Shown here: positions 9,041 to 16,647 of the stretch, piece after piece
Position numbering within the stretch: the stretch's first letter is position 1
Layout of the letters: the number at the start of each line of letters is the position of its first letter
Assembly: GCA_021820485.1 (NCBI GenBank)
Contig: JAKADO010000015.1
Location: forward strand, 1-41,935
DNA length: 41,935 nt
Direction: 5' to 3'
DNA from: Bacillota bacterium
Lineage (GTDB): Bacteria; Bacillota; Sulfobacillia; Sulfobacillales; Sulfobacillaceae
The notes under the pieces: generated by a model
Database searches by the model: none
Seen by the model: the letters and a program-made list of their open reading frames with translations, nothing else
What the model was told of the DNA's origin: nothing
Made by a program: the position numbers and the translations under genes

Positions 9041-9555
9041 TGTGGCAATTTCGCATCCCCACATGGATTATTCTTTACTTGCTGGCGCTCTTGGTCCAAA
9101 CGGCCCTCTTGCCGCAGATTTTTCCCGTTGGCTACGTTCCCAATCTGGTGCTGCCGCTCACGGTGATTATCGCCCTTTATGAAACGCCTCGGCGAGGGTT
9201 GATGGCGGGTCTCATTGGCGGATTGATGCAGGATGTCTGGGCGGGCCGGCTGTGGGGCATCAACGCCCTAACCTTTGCGTTGCTGGGATTTGCGGTAGCT
9301 CATCTGGAATCGCGCATCGTCCGCGACAATATCTTCGTTCCGGGTTTGTTGGCCGGTCTGGCCCAGCTTTTGGTGCTGCCATTTCAGTGGGTGGTGCTGC
9401 GCTTGGTGGGATTCAACCTAGCTTGGGGACACTTCATGCAGCCGCTTCCCGTATGGCTCCTGTTCAGCATGCTGGTCACACCCGCCATCGGCGGCCTGTT
9501 GGGCTTCCGTCCGCGCCATGAGGTGGACAACAAATATTCCCGTTACGCACGTTAA
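9040..9555 (+). CDS. mreD: Rod shape-determining protein MreD
   Basis: A 171-residue, strongly hydrophobic protein with about five membrane segments. It shows the MreD features: short N-terminal helix, the QTALLPQIFPVGYVPNLVLP region, and the GLMAGLIGGLMQDVWAGRLWGINAL motif. It partners MreC in the elongasome. It overlaps mreC by one base. A clear terminator follows, so the mre unit ends here; the penicillin-binding protein often found after mreD is absent. Confidence 0.92.
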   Translation: MWQFRIPTWIILYLLALLVQTALLPQIFPVGYVPNLVLPLTVIIALYETPRRGLMAGLIGGLMQDVWAGRLWGINALTFALLGFAVAHLESRIVRDNIFVPGLLAGLAQLLVLPFQWVVLRLVGFNLAWGHFMQPLPVWLLFSMLVTPAIGGLLGFRPRHEVDNKYSRYAR

Positions 9556-9572
9556 AATTGAGATCGATGATG

Positions 9573-9602
9573 GGAGAGCTCTGTTGGGCTCTCCTCTTTT
9601 TT
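9573..9602 (+). terminator. Intrinsic terminator after mreD
   Basis: GGAGAGC (9573-9579) pairs with GCTCTCC (9588-9594) around an 8-base loop and is followed by TCTTTTTT. It lies 18 bp after the mreD stop and separates mreBCD from minCDE. Confidence 0.87.
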
Positions 9603-9720
9603 GGCAGAGATTGGCGATTTTTGGAAACAAATTGTTGCCCCCTGACGGCTTTCCCTAGCAGGAGTTCGGCGTTTAAGAGAGAACTTGTAAGAATGCTGAC
9701 GTCACATGGGGGAGGCGTGC

Positions 9721-10275
9721 ATGGAAAGAACACCCAAGGAAGAGGCGGAAATCCTCGAGATGGACAAGCCTCAACCCAAGAAGCGCACTAGTGCCCGGAA
9801 ATCGGTATCCAAGCCGCCGGTGGACAAGGGTCTCTCAAAGCCTCGCGTGTCGACGCCGTTTGTGGAGCGGTTATTGGACCGGCATAGCGATTTTGACTTT
9901 GAAGAGGAAGCGCGCCGGCATCCGACGCTGATGATTCGACGGACGCTCCGTTCGGGTCAACGCGTGCGTTTTTACGGGAATGTGGTGGTGCTGGGGGACG
10001 TGAATCCCGGTGCTGAGATTACCGCGGGTGGCGACATCATTGTGATGGGATGGCTGCGCGGCCTGGCCCATGCCGGGGCGGAAGGCGACGATCGCGCAGT
10101 GGTGTCGGCATTTCGCCTGAATCCGACCCAACTGAGGATCGCCAACGTCATTGGACGCGCGCCCGATCAGGGAGAGGCCGTACTGCCGGACATTCCGGAA
10201 GTGGCCGAGGTTCGGGATGGCCGACTGGTCATTGATCGTTGGCAAAAGAGCGTGTTGACAGCGACCGAATCATAG
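9721..10275 (+). CDS. minC: Septum-site protein MinC, variant without the usual N-terminal domain
   Basis: A 184-residue protein whose C-terminal part, from about residue 68, is the MinC beta-helix (RRTLRSGQRVRFYGNVVVLGDVNPGAEITAGGDIIVMG), which binds MinD. Ahead of it is a charged Lys/Pro/Ser-rich stretch (about residues 15-50) instead of the roughly 100-residue MinC N-domain that acts on FtsZ. The start is ATG 9721, preceded by GGGGGAGG; an in-frame ATG at 9706 lies upstream of that site. No second reading frame upstream could supply the missing domain, because a terminator occupies 9573-9602. Adjacent minD and minE confirm the identity. Confidence 0.9.
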   Translation: MERTPKEEAEILEMDKPQPKKRTSARKSVSKPPVDKGLSKPRVSTPFVERLLDRHSDFDFEEEARRHPTLMIRRTLRSGQRVRFYGNVVVLGDVNPGAEITAGGDIIVMGWLRGLAHAGAEGDDRAVVSAFRLNPTQLRIANVIGRAPDQGEAVLPDIPEVAEVRDGRLVIDRWQKSVLTATES

Positions 10276-10332
10276 GGCGGATTTATACTATTAGAGTGGG
10301 ACGAGACAGTACGCATGAGGGGGAACCATTAG

Positions 10333-11133
10333 ATGGGTGAAGCCATAGTCATAACCTCAGGGAAGGGGGGAGTTGGCAAAACCACCACAACGGCGAACAT
10401 TGGTGCCGGATTGGCGCAAGCAGGCCAAAGGGTGGCGCTGATTGACGCGGATATCGGTCTTCGCAACTTGGACGTGGTGATGGGGCTGGAAAACCGTATC
10501 GTCTATGACTTGGTGGACGTGGTGGAGGGTTTCGCCAAGCTCAAGCATGCCCTCATTAAGGACAAGCGGTTTGAGAACCTGTACTTGTTGCCAGCTGCTC
10601 AGACCCGTGACAAAACTGCGGTGAGCCCGGATCAAATGCGGGACTTGGTGGGGGAAATGAAGCAGGAGTTCGATTTCGTGCTGATTGACTGCCCTGCCGG
10701 CATTGAGCAAGGCTTCAAGAACGCCGTCGCTGGGTCAGACAAGGCGGTGGTCGTGGCAACGCCGGAAGTTTCATCCGTGCGCGATGCGGACCGCATCATC
10801 GGACTCTTGGAGGCAGAGGAAAAACATCACCCATCCTTGATTGTCAACCGGATTCGTCCTAGCATGGTGAAAAAGGGCGACATGATGGACATCGATGACA
10901 TGATTGAAATTTTGGCCATCGATTTGCTCGGAGTAGTGCCTGATGACGAGTTCATTGTGGTGTCTACCAACCGTGGAGAACCGGCTGTACTCAACCCGGC
11001 ATCCCGGGCTGGAGAGGCGTACCGCAACATTACGCGCCGTCTGATGGGCGAAAATGTGCCAATGATGAAGCTTGATGACGAAGGCCAGGGATTTATCGGG
11101 CGTCTGCGCAAGATGATGGGGCTCAAAGGGTGA
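10333..11133 (+). CDS. minD: Septum-site ATPase MinD
   Basis: This 266-residue ParA/MinD-family ATPase has the deviant Walker A GKGGVGKTT at 10-18, switch region DADIGLRNLDVVMGLENRIVYDLVD, Walker B VLIDCPAG and the C-terminal amphipathic membrane-targeting helix (FIGRLRKMMGLKG). ATP-bound MinD recruits MinC to the membrane and is released by MinE. Length is normal. The ATG start is preceded by GAGGGGG. A TATACT box sits at 10285, but no convincing -35 goes with it. Confidence 0.96.
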   Translation: MGEAIVITSGKGGVGKTTTTANIGAGLAQAGQRVALIDADIGLRNLDVVMGLENRIVYDLVDVVEGFAKLKHALIKDKRFENLYLLPAAQTRDKTAVSPDQMRDLVGEMKQEFDFVLIDCPAGIEQGFKNAVAGSDKAVVVATPEVSSVRDADRIIGLLEAEEKHHPSLIVNRIRPSMVKKGDMMDIDDMIEILAIDLLGVVPDDEFIVVSTNRGEPAVLNPASRAGEAYRNITRRLMGENVPMMKLDDEGQGFIGRLRKMMGLKG

Positions 11134-11150
11134 GCCGAGGGGGGAATGCC

Positions 11151-11426
11151 ATGTTTGATTTGTTCGCGCGGGTTTTCGGGCGGGACGACGCGAGCAAAGA
11201 AGTGGCCAAGGAACGTCTCCGTCTAGTGCTGGTTCACGACCGGGCGAGCTTATCCCCGCAGGCACTGGAAAACCTGAAGAATGATCTGGTTAAGGTCATT
11301 TCACAATATCTTGATATTGACGACCAAGGATTTCAGGTGGATTTTTCCCGCCACGACGATGCGATGGCACTGGTGGCCAACATTCCAATTCGGAGAAAGG
11401 CAGCCACCAACCGGAATTCCTTGTAA
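11151..11426 (+). CDS. minE: Topological specificity factor MinE
   Basis: A 91-residue protein with the MinE order: N-terminal amphipathic membrane helix (MFDLFARVFGR), MinD-contact region AKERLRLVLVHDRASLSPQALENLKNDLVKVISQYLDID, and a beta strand (FQVDFSRHDDAMALVANIPI). MinE stimulates MinD ATPase and drives pole-to-pole oscillation. The frame stays open to a GTG overlapping minD, but ATG 11151 has GAGGGGGG at a good distance and gives the canonical N-terminus. Confidence 0.93.
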   Translation: MFDLFARVFGRDDASKEVAKERLRLVLVHDRASLSPQALENLKNDLVKVISQYLDIDDQGFQVDFSRHDDAMALVANIPIRRKAATNRNSL

Positions 11427-11447
11427 GCGGCGCCAATAAGGTCCACC

Positions 11448-11476
11448 TCGACCGTGTCCCGGCCTTCGTTTATACT
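11448..11476 (+). promoter_or_regulatory. Candidate promoter before rodA
   Basis: TCGACC (11448-11453) and TATACT (11471-11476) with a 17-bp spacer lie 27-55 bp before the rodA start. The -10 is good and the -35 weak; read-through from minE is equally possible. Confidence 0.35.
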
Positions 11477-11502
11477 GGAAGCACTTTCGTATTAGGGGCT
11501 GG

Positions 11503-12717
11503 ATGACGGTGGGCAATCGGCGTACACGTTTTCAACTCGATTATGTGACCGTGGTCTTGATGTATCTATTGGCGGGGGCATCCGTGCTTGTCCTCGCCAA
11601 TGCTTCGAGACCGTGGGCACCCACTGCGGACCCGACCTACTTCGTCAAGCGCCAAATGATTTGGCTATTGCTTGGTACAGTGGTGCTGGTCGTTGCTGCA
11701 TGGGTGGACTATGAGAAGTTTAAGAAAATCAGTCCCTATATCTATTGGGCTGCTGTGGGACTCTTGGGCATTGTGTTGGTTCACGGCAGTTCCGCCTTGG
11801 GCGCGCAACGGTGGATTCAACTGGGGCCGTTTCAGCTGCAACCCTCGGAGATTGCCAAAGTGGCCATCGTGATTACGTTGGCCACCCATTTGGACAAGAA
11901 GAAGAGTCTGCGGCGCTGGCGTGACATGGTGTCGCCCCTGGTGCATGTGGGCATCCCGATGCTCATGATCCTCAAGCAGCCAGACTTGGGAACGACGCTG
12001 GTGTTTGCGGCCATCACAATTGGCATGCTGTACATGGCTGGGTTGCCCCCGCTGAAGATGCTGGTCTTTCCCTTAGGGCTGGGGCTGATCATCTTTTGGA
12101 TCTATCTTCACTACCGGTACGGGGTGAAAATCCCTATCATGCACACCTATCAATTGAACCGGATCACGGCGTTCATTAACCCGAACAAGGATCCCCTAGG
12201 GAATGGGTATAACGTTATTCAGTCGCGTATCGACATTGGCACCGGAGGACTGACGGGAGCCGGATTGGCTGGGGCGCACGCCAACTTGTTCAGCTTTCTC
12301 CCGGAATCGTACACCGACTTCATCTACGCGGCCATTGGCGAGCAGTTGGGGTTTGTGGGCTCCATGGCCATTCTATTCACCTACCTGGTGCTGATTGCGC
12401 GGGCGGTGTATATCTCCATTCAAGCCAAGGACCGGTTTGGCACGCTTTTAGCGGCGGGTGTGGCCTCGATGTTTGCGTTCCACGTGATTGAGAGCGCTGG
12501 TATGGCGGCCGGGATCATGCCGGTTGCTGGAGTGCCGTTGCCGTTCATGAGCTATGGAGGTTCGGCCGTTCTGGCGGATTCGGCGGCCATTGGGATTCTC
12601 CTAAACGTGTACGGAAGGCGGAAGGTGCAAGGATACAAGCCGTCCGTGGCTCAAACAGCGCCTGTGGTATACTCAAACCAGTTTGCTGAACAGGACATTT
12701 TAGGAGGACAACCTTGA
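11503..12717 (+). CDS. rodA: SEDS peptidoglycan glycosyltransferase RodA
   Basis: A 404-residue polytopic protein with about ten membrane helices. Signature elements are GAQRWIQLGPFQLQPSEIAK, QPDLGTTLVF, the extracellular loop with NGYNVIQSRIDIGTGGLTGAGL, FLPESYTDFIYAAIGEQLGF (containing the catalytic-region Asp) and GVPLPFMSYGGSA. SEDS proteins polymerise lipid II into glycan strands. Linkage to mreBCD and minCDE argues for RodA rather than FtsW. The stop overlaps the next gene in a TTGA junction, tying RodA translation to a PAP2 phosphatase that could recycle undecaprenyl carrier. Confidence 0.95.
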   Translation: MTVGNRRTRFQLDYVTVVLMYLLAGASVLVLANASRPWAPTADPTYFVKRQMIWLLLGTVVLVVAAWVDYEKFKKISPYIYWAAVGLLGIVLVHGSSALGAQRWIQLGPFQLQPSEIAKVAIVITLATHLDKKKSLRRWRDMVSPLVHVGIPMLMILKQPDLGTTLVFAAITIGMLYMAGLPPLKMLVFPLGLGLIIFWIYLHYRYGVKIPIMHTYQLNRITAFINPNKDPLGNGYNVIQSRIDIGTGGLTGAGLAGAHANLFSFLPESYTDFIYAAIGEQLGFVGSMAILFTYLVLIARAVYISIQAKDRFGTLLAAGVASMFAFHVIESAGMAAGIMPVAGVPLPFMSYGGSAVLADSAAIGILLNVYGRRKVQGYKPSVAQTAPVVYSNQFAEQDILGGQP

Positions 12718-13328
12718 CGCATCAATTTCCCGTTACCCATTTCGACCAGCATTGGGAGCTTATCGTGAATGGCTGGACGCGGTACAGCCCGTTGCTGAAC
12801 CATGTCGGGATCGTTCTGGCGAAATATGCCCCAGAGATTTGGGCTGTGATTTTTCTCTTGATGTGGTTCTGGCCTCCCATGAAGCAGAATCGGGCTCGTC
12901 GCGCCGTGGTGTACGCGGTGGTGGCTGGCGTGCTGGCGTTGGTGATCAATGTGGTGCTGAGCCACAGCTTTCCTTATCGCCCGCGCCCCTTTGTCTTCGA
13001 GCCGCATCTTGTGCATCAGTTGTTGGCGCATAAGCGGGACTCGTCGTTTCCCAGCGATCATGCCGCCGGCAGTTTCGGGTTTGCTGTGGGGTTGTTCTTT
13101 GCCGGTGTTTCGGACGGCATCTGGGCATTGGTTTTGGCGGCGGCCGTCGCCGTGGCCCGGGTCTTCGTCGGGTTGCACTGGCCCACCGATGTGTTGGCGG
13201 GGGCGGCCGTGGGCATTGTTGCCGGCCTGATTGTTCTGGGCCTGCGGGGCTGGTTGGAATGGCTTGTGCAGTTGCTGTTCCGCATCTTTCGCATGAGGCC
13301 GGAGCGTGAGTATCGACGACGATGGTAG
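12714..13328 (+). CDS. PAP2-family phosphatase, probable undecaprenyl-diphosphatase (BcrC-like), copy 1
   Basis: A 204-residue protein with about five membrane helices and the PAP2 motifs: RPRPF at about 92-96, FPSDHAAGSFGF (C2, phosphate-binding and catalytic His), and ARVFVGLHWPTDVLAG (C3, nucleophile His and Asp). BcrC-type members remove phosphate from undecaprenyl diphosphate on the outer membrane face, regenerating the wall-lipid carrier. The start is TTG 12714 with AGGAGGAC upstream, overlapping the rodA stop by 4 bp; the paralogue at 19973 also starts with TTG, supporting this choice. The C-terminus is a basic tail (FRMRPEREYRRRW). Other lipid phosphates are possible substrates. Confidence 0.85.
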   Translation: MTHQFPVTHFDQHWELIVNGWTRYSPLLNHVGIVLAKYAPEIWAVIFLLMWFWPPMKQNRARRAVVYAVVAGVLALVINVVLSHSFPYRPRPFVFEPHLVHQLLAHKRDSSFPSDHAAGSFGFAVGLFFAGVSDGIWALVLAAAVAVARVFVGLHWPTDVLAGAAVGIVAGLIVLGLRGWLEWLVQLLFRIFRMRPEREYRRRW

Positions 13329-13963
13329 CCCTGCGTACGGACATTTTTTTATGGTGGGGACTCTTATGCACCGTCAGTTGGATTAGAGGGCGCCGAGTGC
13401 GAGCCGAACGGTTCGCGCTCGGCGTCTTGTGCTTTGCGACAACGGCGGCGGGTGTGTTGCTGTGGGCCCGCATGCCGGTGCTTTTCGGCGGAATTTTGGT
13501 GGGGGAGACCGCATTTCTCGGGTGGCGCGTGCCGGGCTGGGGTGCATGGCTGTCCTTGTGGGGAGGCGGAATCAGTCTCGGATCCTTGCTGTATTTCGGC
13601 GGTGCCGCGGCCGTTCCCGCGGCCCTCGCAGGTTTGGCTCTGCCCATGATAGCTCGTTATGCGCTGGTGCGGCCCCAGGAGCGCGTCGTGGATGGCGGCC
13701 GGGTGCCCCCATATGGCATCCATGCCTTTGTGTGCCAAGGGAAAGCCTGCCAGTTGCGCGGATCCGAATTTCTCCAGGAGGCGCTGGAGGCCCATCCGGC
13801 ATGGAAAGCGCGCGCGGGCGTGCGTCTCACGGCTAGCCATTGTCTCGGCCGCTGCCAAGACGGGCCCCTCTTATGGATGGAGCCTGAGGGGCGGTTGGTG
13901 AGCCAAGTGAAAGTCCAGGACATTACGCAGATTCTGCGGCCAGGAGGGTCCCATGAAGGCTGA
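13322..13963 (+). CDS. Membrane-anchored thioredoxin-like [2Fe-2S] ferredoxin
   Basis: A 213-residue protein of two parts. Residues 1 to about 115 contain four or five hydrophobic segments (WWGLLCTVSW, FALGVLCFATTAAGVLLWA, and two Gly/Ala-rich ones). Residues 130-205 form a domain with Cys at 138, 143, 174 and 178, spacing C-x4-C-x30-C-x3-C, as in thioredoxin-like [2Fe-2S] ferredoxins (FVCQGKACQ ... SHCLGRCQDGP). It would place a one-electron carrier at the membrane. The ATG overlaps the phosphatase stop by 7 bp and has only a weak ribosome site, so coupling is likely. It overlaps the next small gene by 11 bp. Partner and exact function are unknown. Confidence 0.82.
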   Translation: MVALRTDIFLWWGLLCTVSWIRGRRVRAERFALGVLCFATTAAGVLLWARMPVLFGGILVGETAFLGWRVPGWGAWLSLWGGGISLGSLLYFGGAAAVPAALAGLALPMIARYALVRPQERVVDGGRVPPYGIHAFVCQGKACQLRGSEFLQEALEAHPAWKARAGVRLTASHCLGRCQDGPLLWMEPEGRLVSQVKVQDITQILRPGGSHEG

Positions 13964-14120
13964 TGGATTAGTGATGCTGGCCTTGGACTTGGCTGTGTTG
14001 GCCGGCATCTTTGTGTTGCTGGCCCGCATCCAAAGCCGGCTTGCCCGGATCGAGGAGCGGTTGTGGGCGCGCTCTGGAACACGCAATCGGTCAAAAAAGG
14101 CTTCGACAAAAAAGGATTAG
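13953..14120 (+). CDS. 55-residue single-helix membrane protein
   Basis: A short gene with ATG 13953, seven bases or fewer after GGAGGG, and stop TAG at 14118. The product has a short N-terminus (MKADG), one transmembrane helix (about 6-25, LVMLALDLAVLAGIFVLLAR), then a basic amphipathic segment (RIQSRLARIEERLWARS) ending in a Lys-rich tail (NRSKKASTKKD). It overlaps the ferredoxin gene by 11 bp and ends 47 bp before the SDR gene, so it looks like part of the same translational chain. I do not recognise a family; a small membrane adaptor or subunit is conceivable. Confidence 0.68.
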   Translation: MKADGLVMLALDLAVLAGIFVLLARIQSRLARIEERLWARSGTRNRSKKASTKKD

Positions 14121-14167
14121 GGACCGTTCGGGTGGAATATGGCCTCGGAAGGAAAAGGGGCGAATCG

Positions 14168-15028
14168 ATGCGAAATGTGTTGGTGACCGGAGCCACCGGA
14201 TTTCTCGGGCGAGAACTCTCTCAGCGCTTGATGCGGATGGGCTACCGCGTGGTGGGGCTGACCCGGGAACTGAGGGATGACTTGGCCGTGGTGCCGATGG
14301 TCGGCGACCTCCTGAAGGCGGACGATTTCAGCGGCCCAGACTTGCCGTTTGACGCCATCATCCACTGTGCGGGGCACCATCCCGGGGAGACCGACCAAGT
14401 CGAGGCGCTGCACGAGGAAGGAACGCGTCGGATGGTGCTGGAAGCCCAGCGGCGCGGCATCACGCGTTTCATCTATATTAGCGCGATGGGCGCCGGATTC
14501 CACGCGCCCACCCGTTTTCAGCAAAGCAAGTGGGTGGGGGAGCAAGTGGTGGTGAACTCGGGGCTCGAGTACACCATTTTGCGTCCGCATCTCATGTTTG
14601 GGCAAGGCTCGCGCACCTTTCGCCGCCTTGAGGAGTCCGCCAACCGTCCCTGGGCCGTTCTGCCGGAATCCAAGCCGCTGATTCAGCCCGTCTACGTGGG
14701 AGACGTGGCGGAAATCGCCGTCCGCTCCTTGTGGCTGGATCGGACGATTGGTCAAATTTACGATATCGGCGGGCCGCAGAGCATGAAGCTGGAGGATGTC
14801 GTCCGGCACATTGCCCGCGACATCCATCTATTCCGCATTTTGACGTTTCACGTGCCGAAGCGCTACGCGTTTTATCTCCTCAATAAGATTGGGCGTGTGG
14901 GGCCGATTCTGTCGGGGGAGGAATGGGGATTCCTGCAGCACGAAATTACCCGGCAGGACTCCCGTTGGCTGATTGATTACGGCATTTTGCCGCACTCCCT
15001 GGCCATCTATTATTCGCCGCTTACCTAG
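14168..15028 (+). CDS. Atypical SDR / NAD(P)-binding protein, NDUFA9-like
   Basis: A 286-residue Rossmann protein with the nucleotide motif VTGATGFLGREL at 6-17, HCAGHHPG, YISAMGAG, and RFQQSKWVGE. In that last motif the usual YxxxK has Phe in place of Tyr, as in atypical, probably non-catalytic SDRs. Later parts (LRPHLMFGQGSRTFRRL, IQPVYVGDVAEI, YDIGGPQSMKLEDVV) match NDUFA9/NmrA-like proteins, some of which bind NAD(P)H in respiratory complexes or act on ubiquinone biosynthesis. I start at ATG 14168 behind GGAAGGAAAAGGGG; the frame is open further upstream but that would run through the small gene. Substrate is unknown. Confidence 0.8.
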   Translation: MRNVLVTGATGFLGRELSQRLMRMGYRVVGLTRELRDDLAVVPMVGDLLKADDFSGPDLPFDAIIHCAGHHPGETDQVEALHEEGTRRMVLEAQRRGITRFIYISAMGAGFHAPTRFQQSKWVGEQVVVNSGLEYTILRPHLMFGQGSRTFRRLEESANRPWAVLPESKPLIQPVYVGDVAEIAVRSLWLDRTIGQIYDIGGPQSMKLEDVVRHIARDIHLFRILTFHVPKRYAFYLLNKIGRVGPILSGEEWGFLQHEITRQDSRWLIDYGILPHSLAIYYSPLT

Positions 15029-15079
15029 AAAGGACATACTCCCTTTTGCTTGGACATAGGATCTAGCGGAGGGATTCCT

Positions 15080-15730
15080 ATGGCTAAACCGGATATCTCA
15101 TGGTCTCATGCCGAAAGCGCTGAGCCAACCCCGTCTCCCCCACTGCGCTGGGTGCGATGGGTGGTTGCCTGCCTGATTCTCCTAACGATTGCGCTGATGT
15201 CCCACACCTCAGGACGATTTGCCCGCACGGCACTGGTCGAAATCCGCTATTGGATCACCGACAATACGCGGATTCCCACATTGGCCATCCCCCACTCCGG
15301 GTTTGTTAACCGGTTATTGCCTCCGAGTCCGGTGTCCACTGCCGGCGCCAGTGCCCCGTCTTGGATCCCGCCGTTGGCTGGCGCGCGCTTGACCCAGTCG
15401 TTCGGTTGGCACGGGACGGGAGCCCAGGCTCGATTTGATGCGGGCATTCAAGTGACTGTGGCCCGCCATGCCTCGGTGCTGGCAGGTGTGGCGGGAAGAA
15501 TCCAGAGCGTCAAGGCGAACGCGGTCGCACTGACGGCCCAAGGCGGCTACCTGGTGACTCTGACGGGCATTGTCCCCGCGAAGACGGTTCATGTCGGCGA
15601 GAAAGTAGGTCCGTCGACGGCCATCGGACGCACCTCTCTCCCGCGCGTTGGCATTCAGGTCACACGCGATGGGTACCCTCTCAATCCCTTGTCCTCGCGA
15701 CTGTACGGAACGCGTTGGCTCCACGGTTAG
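15080..15730 (+). CDS. spoIVFA: SpoIVFA-like membrane protein with degenerate M23 domain
   Basis: A 216-residue protein with one membrane helix (about 24-45, WVRWVVACLILLTIALMSH), a linker, and a C-terminal M23/LytM-like domain (SFGWHGTGAQARFDAGIQVTVARHASVLAGVAGRI). The zinc ligands of active M23 peptidases are not preserved: the first His motif reads RFDAGI. That agrees with SpoIVFA, which tethers and inhibits the SpoIVFB protease in forespore outer membranes. The start ATG 15080 follows GGAGGG. The intramembrane protease gene begins one base after the stop, which is the main support for this call. Confidence 0.8.
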   Translation: MAKPDISWSHAESAEPTPSPPLRWVRWVVACLILLTIALMSHTSGRFARTALVEIRYWITDNTRIPTLAIPHSGFVNRLLPPSPVSTAGASAPSWIPPLAGARLTQSFGWHGTGAQARFDAGIQVTVARHASVLAGVAGRIQSVKANAVALTAQGGYLVTLTGIVPAKTVHVGEKVGPSTAIGRTSLPRVGIQVTRDGYPLNPLSSRLYGTRWLHG

Positions 15731-15731
15731 C

Positions 15732-16607
15732 ATGAGGCGGAAAGCACTCTGGCGCCGCGTCCGGCTGAACCCGTTGTTTGTGGTTGTGCTGGCGCTCTAT
15801 TGGGTTGCCGGTTATGGCCATCAGATGGCGATTGCATTTCTGGCGGTCACTCTGCACGAACTCACGCATGCAGTGGTCGCAGACCTCTACGGATTGGACA
15901 TCGAGCGCATTGAGATTTGGCCCTTTGGCGGCATGGCCCGCATCCACGGGCTTGACTCCCAAGATCCGTATGTGGAAACGATGGTGGCCGTCTCAGGACC
16001 TCTTCTGAACTTCTTTTGGGCCGCCTTCGCATGGGCGTTCAATCGCATTCTGCCCTTCAATCCCCAATATGTGACACTCTTCATTGAGACTAATCTCGCC
16101 ATTGGAGCCTTGAATCTCCTGCCGGTGGCGCCGTTGGACGGGGGCCGCCTGGCCCGCGCGTATCTGCAGCGCACCGTGGGATACCAGGAGTCCGAGCGTC
16201 GGGTGCGCGAAGGGGGATTGTGGCTGGCCCGCCTCCTGTTTGCTGCCTCTCTGGCGATGCTGGCTTTCGGCCGCCTGGAGTTGGGGGTGGGTATCTTTGC
16301 CGCCTTTCTGTACTGGGGGGCGTTCAAATCGCCGCATCAGGCGCCCTATCTCATCATCCGGGATCTTGGGCAGCGGCTGCTGGGATTTCAAAAACGGCCG
16401 GTCTGGACGGTCGAGGATTTTGCGGTGCGGGGAGATTTGGCCATCAGCGAGGTAATCCGAGTCATGCGCCCACTGAAGTATCACCGAGTGGTGGTGTTGG
16501 ATGAAAAGATGCATCGGTTGGGCATTCTGTACGAAGAGGCCTTGTTGCAGGCATTGGGGGAACACGGTCCTCAACTGCCCATCCGTGAGTTGCTGTCGAA
16601 CGACTGA
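15732..16607 (+). CDS. spoIVFB: SpoIVFB-type site-2 intramembrane metalloprotease with CBS-like tail
   Basis: A 291-residue M50 protease. The zinc motif HELTH lies at 42-46 in a membrane segment, and the third ligand Asp136 lies in NLLPVAPLDGGR. Membrane segments surround both, and the C-terminal 80 residues (WTVEDFAVRGDLAISEVIRVMRPLKYHRVVVLDEKMHRLG) look like a CBS domain, the known ATP-sensing part of SpoIVFB. In sporulation this enzyme cleaves pro-sigma-K. The start is ATG 15732, without a strong ribosome site and one base after spoIVFA, so coupling is likely. The pair indicates a spore-forming host. Confidence 0.9.
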   Translation: MRRKALWRRVRLNPLFVVVLALYWVAGYGHQMAIAFLAVTLHELTHAVVADLYGLDIERIEIWPFGGMARIHGLDSQDPYVETMVAVSGPLLNFFWAAFAWAFNRILPFNPQYVTLFIETNLAIGALNLLPVAPLDGGRLARAYLQRTVGYQESERRVREGGLWLARLLFAASLAMLAFGRLELGVGIFAAFLYWGAFKSPHQAPYLIIRDLGQRLLGFQKRPVWTVEDFAVRGDLAISEVIRVMRPLKYHRVVVLDEKMHRLGILYEEALLQALGEHGPQLPIRELLSND

Positions 16608-16619
16608 GCTTGGCTTTGA

Positions 16620-16647
16620 TTGACGGAGTAGCAGATCATGGTATGAT
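16620..16647 (+). promoter_or_regulatory. Promoter for the RNase E/G gene
   Basis: TTGACG (16620-16625) and TATGAT (16642-16647), spacer 16 bp, start 12 bp after the spoIVFB stop. They leave a roughly 75-nt leader before the ATG at 16727. This implies independent transcription of rng. Confidence 0.65.

Noticed and set aside
9603-9720. Residual penicillin-binding protein or MinC N-domain fragment between mreD and minC
   Set aside because: All frames were read; the stretch is short, interrupted and shows no similarity to either.
10256-10290. Promoter before minD using TTGACA at 10256 and TATACT at 10285
   Set aside because: The spacing is 23 bp, too long for a sigma-A promoter, and no other -35 fits the TATACT.
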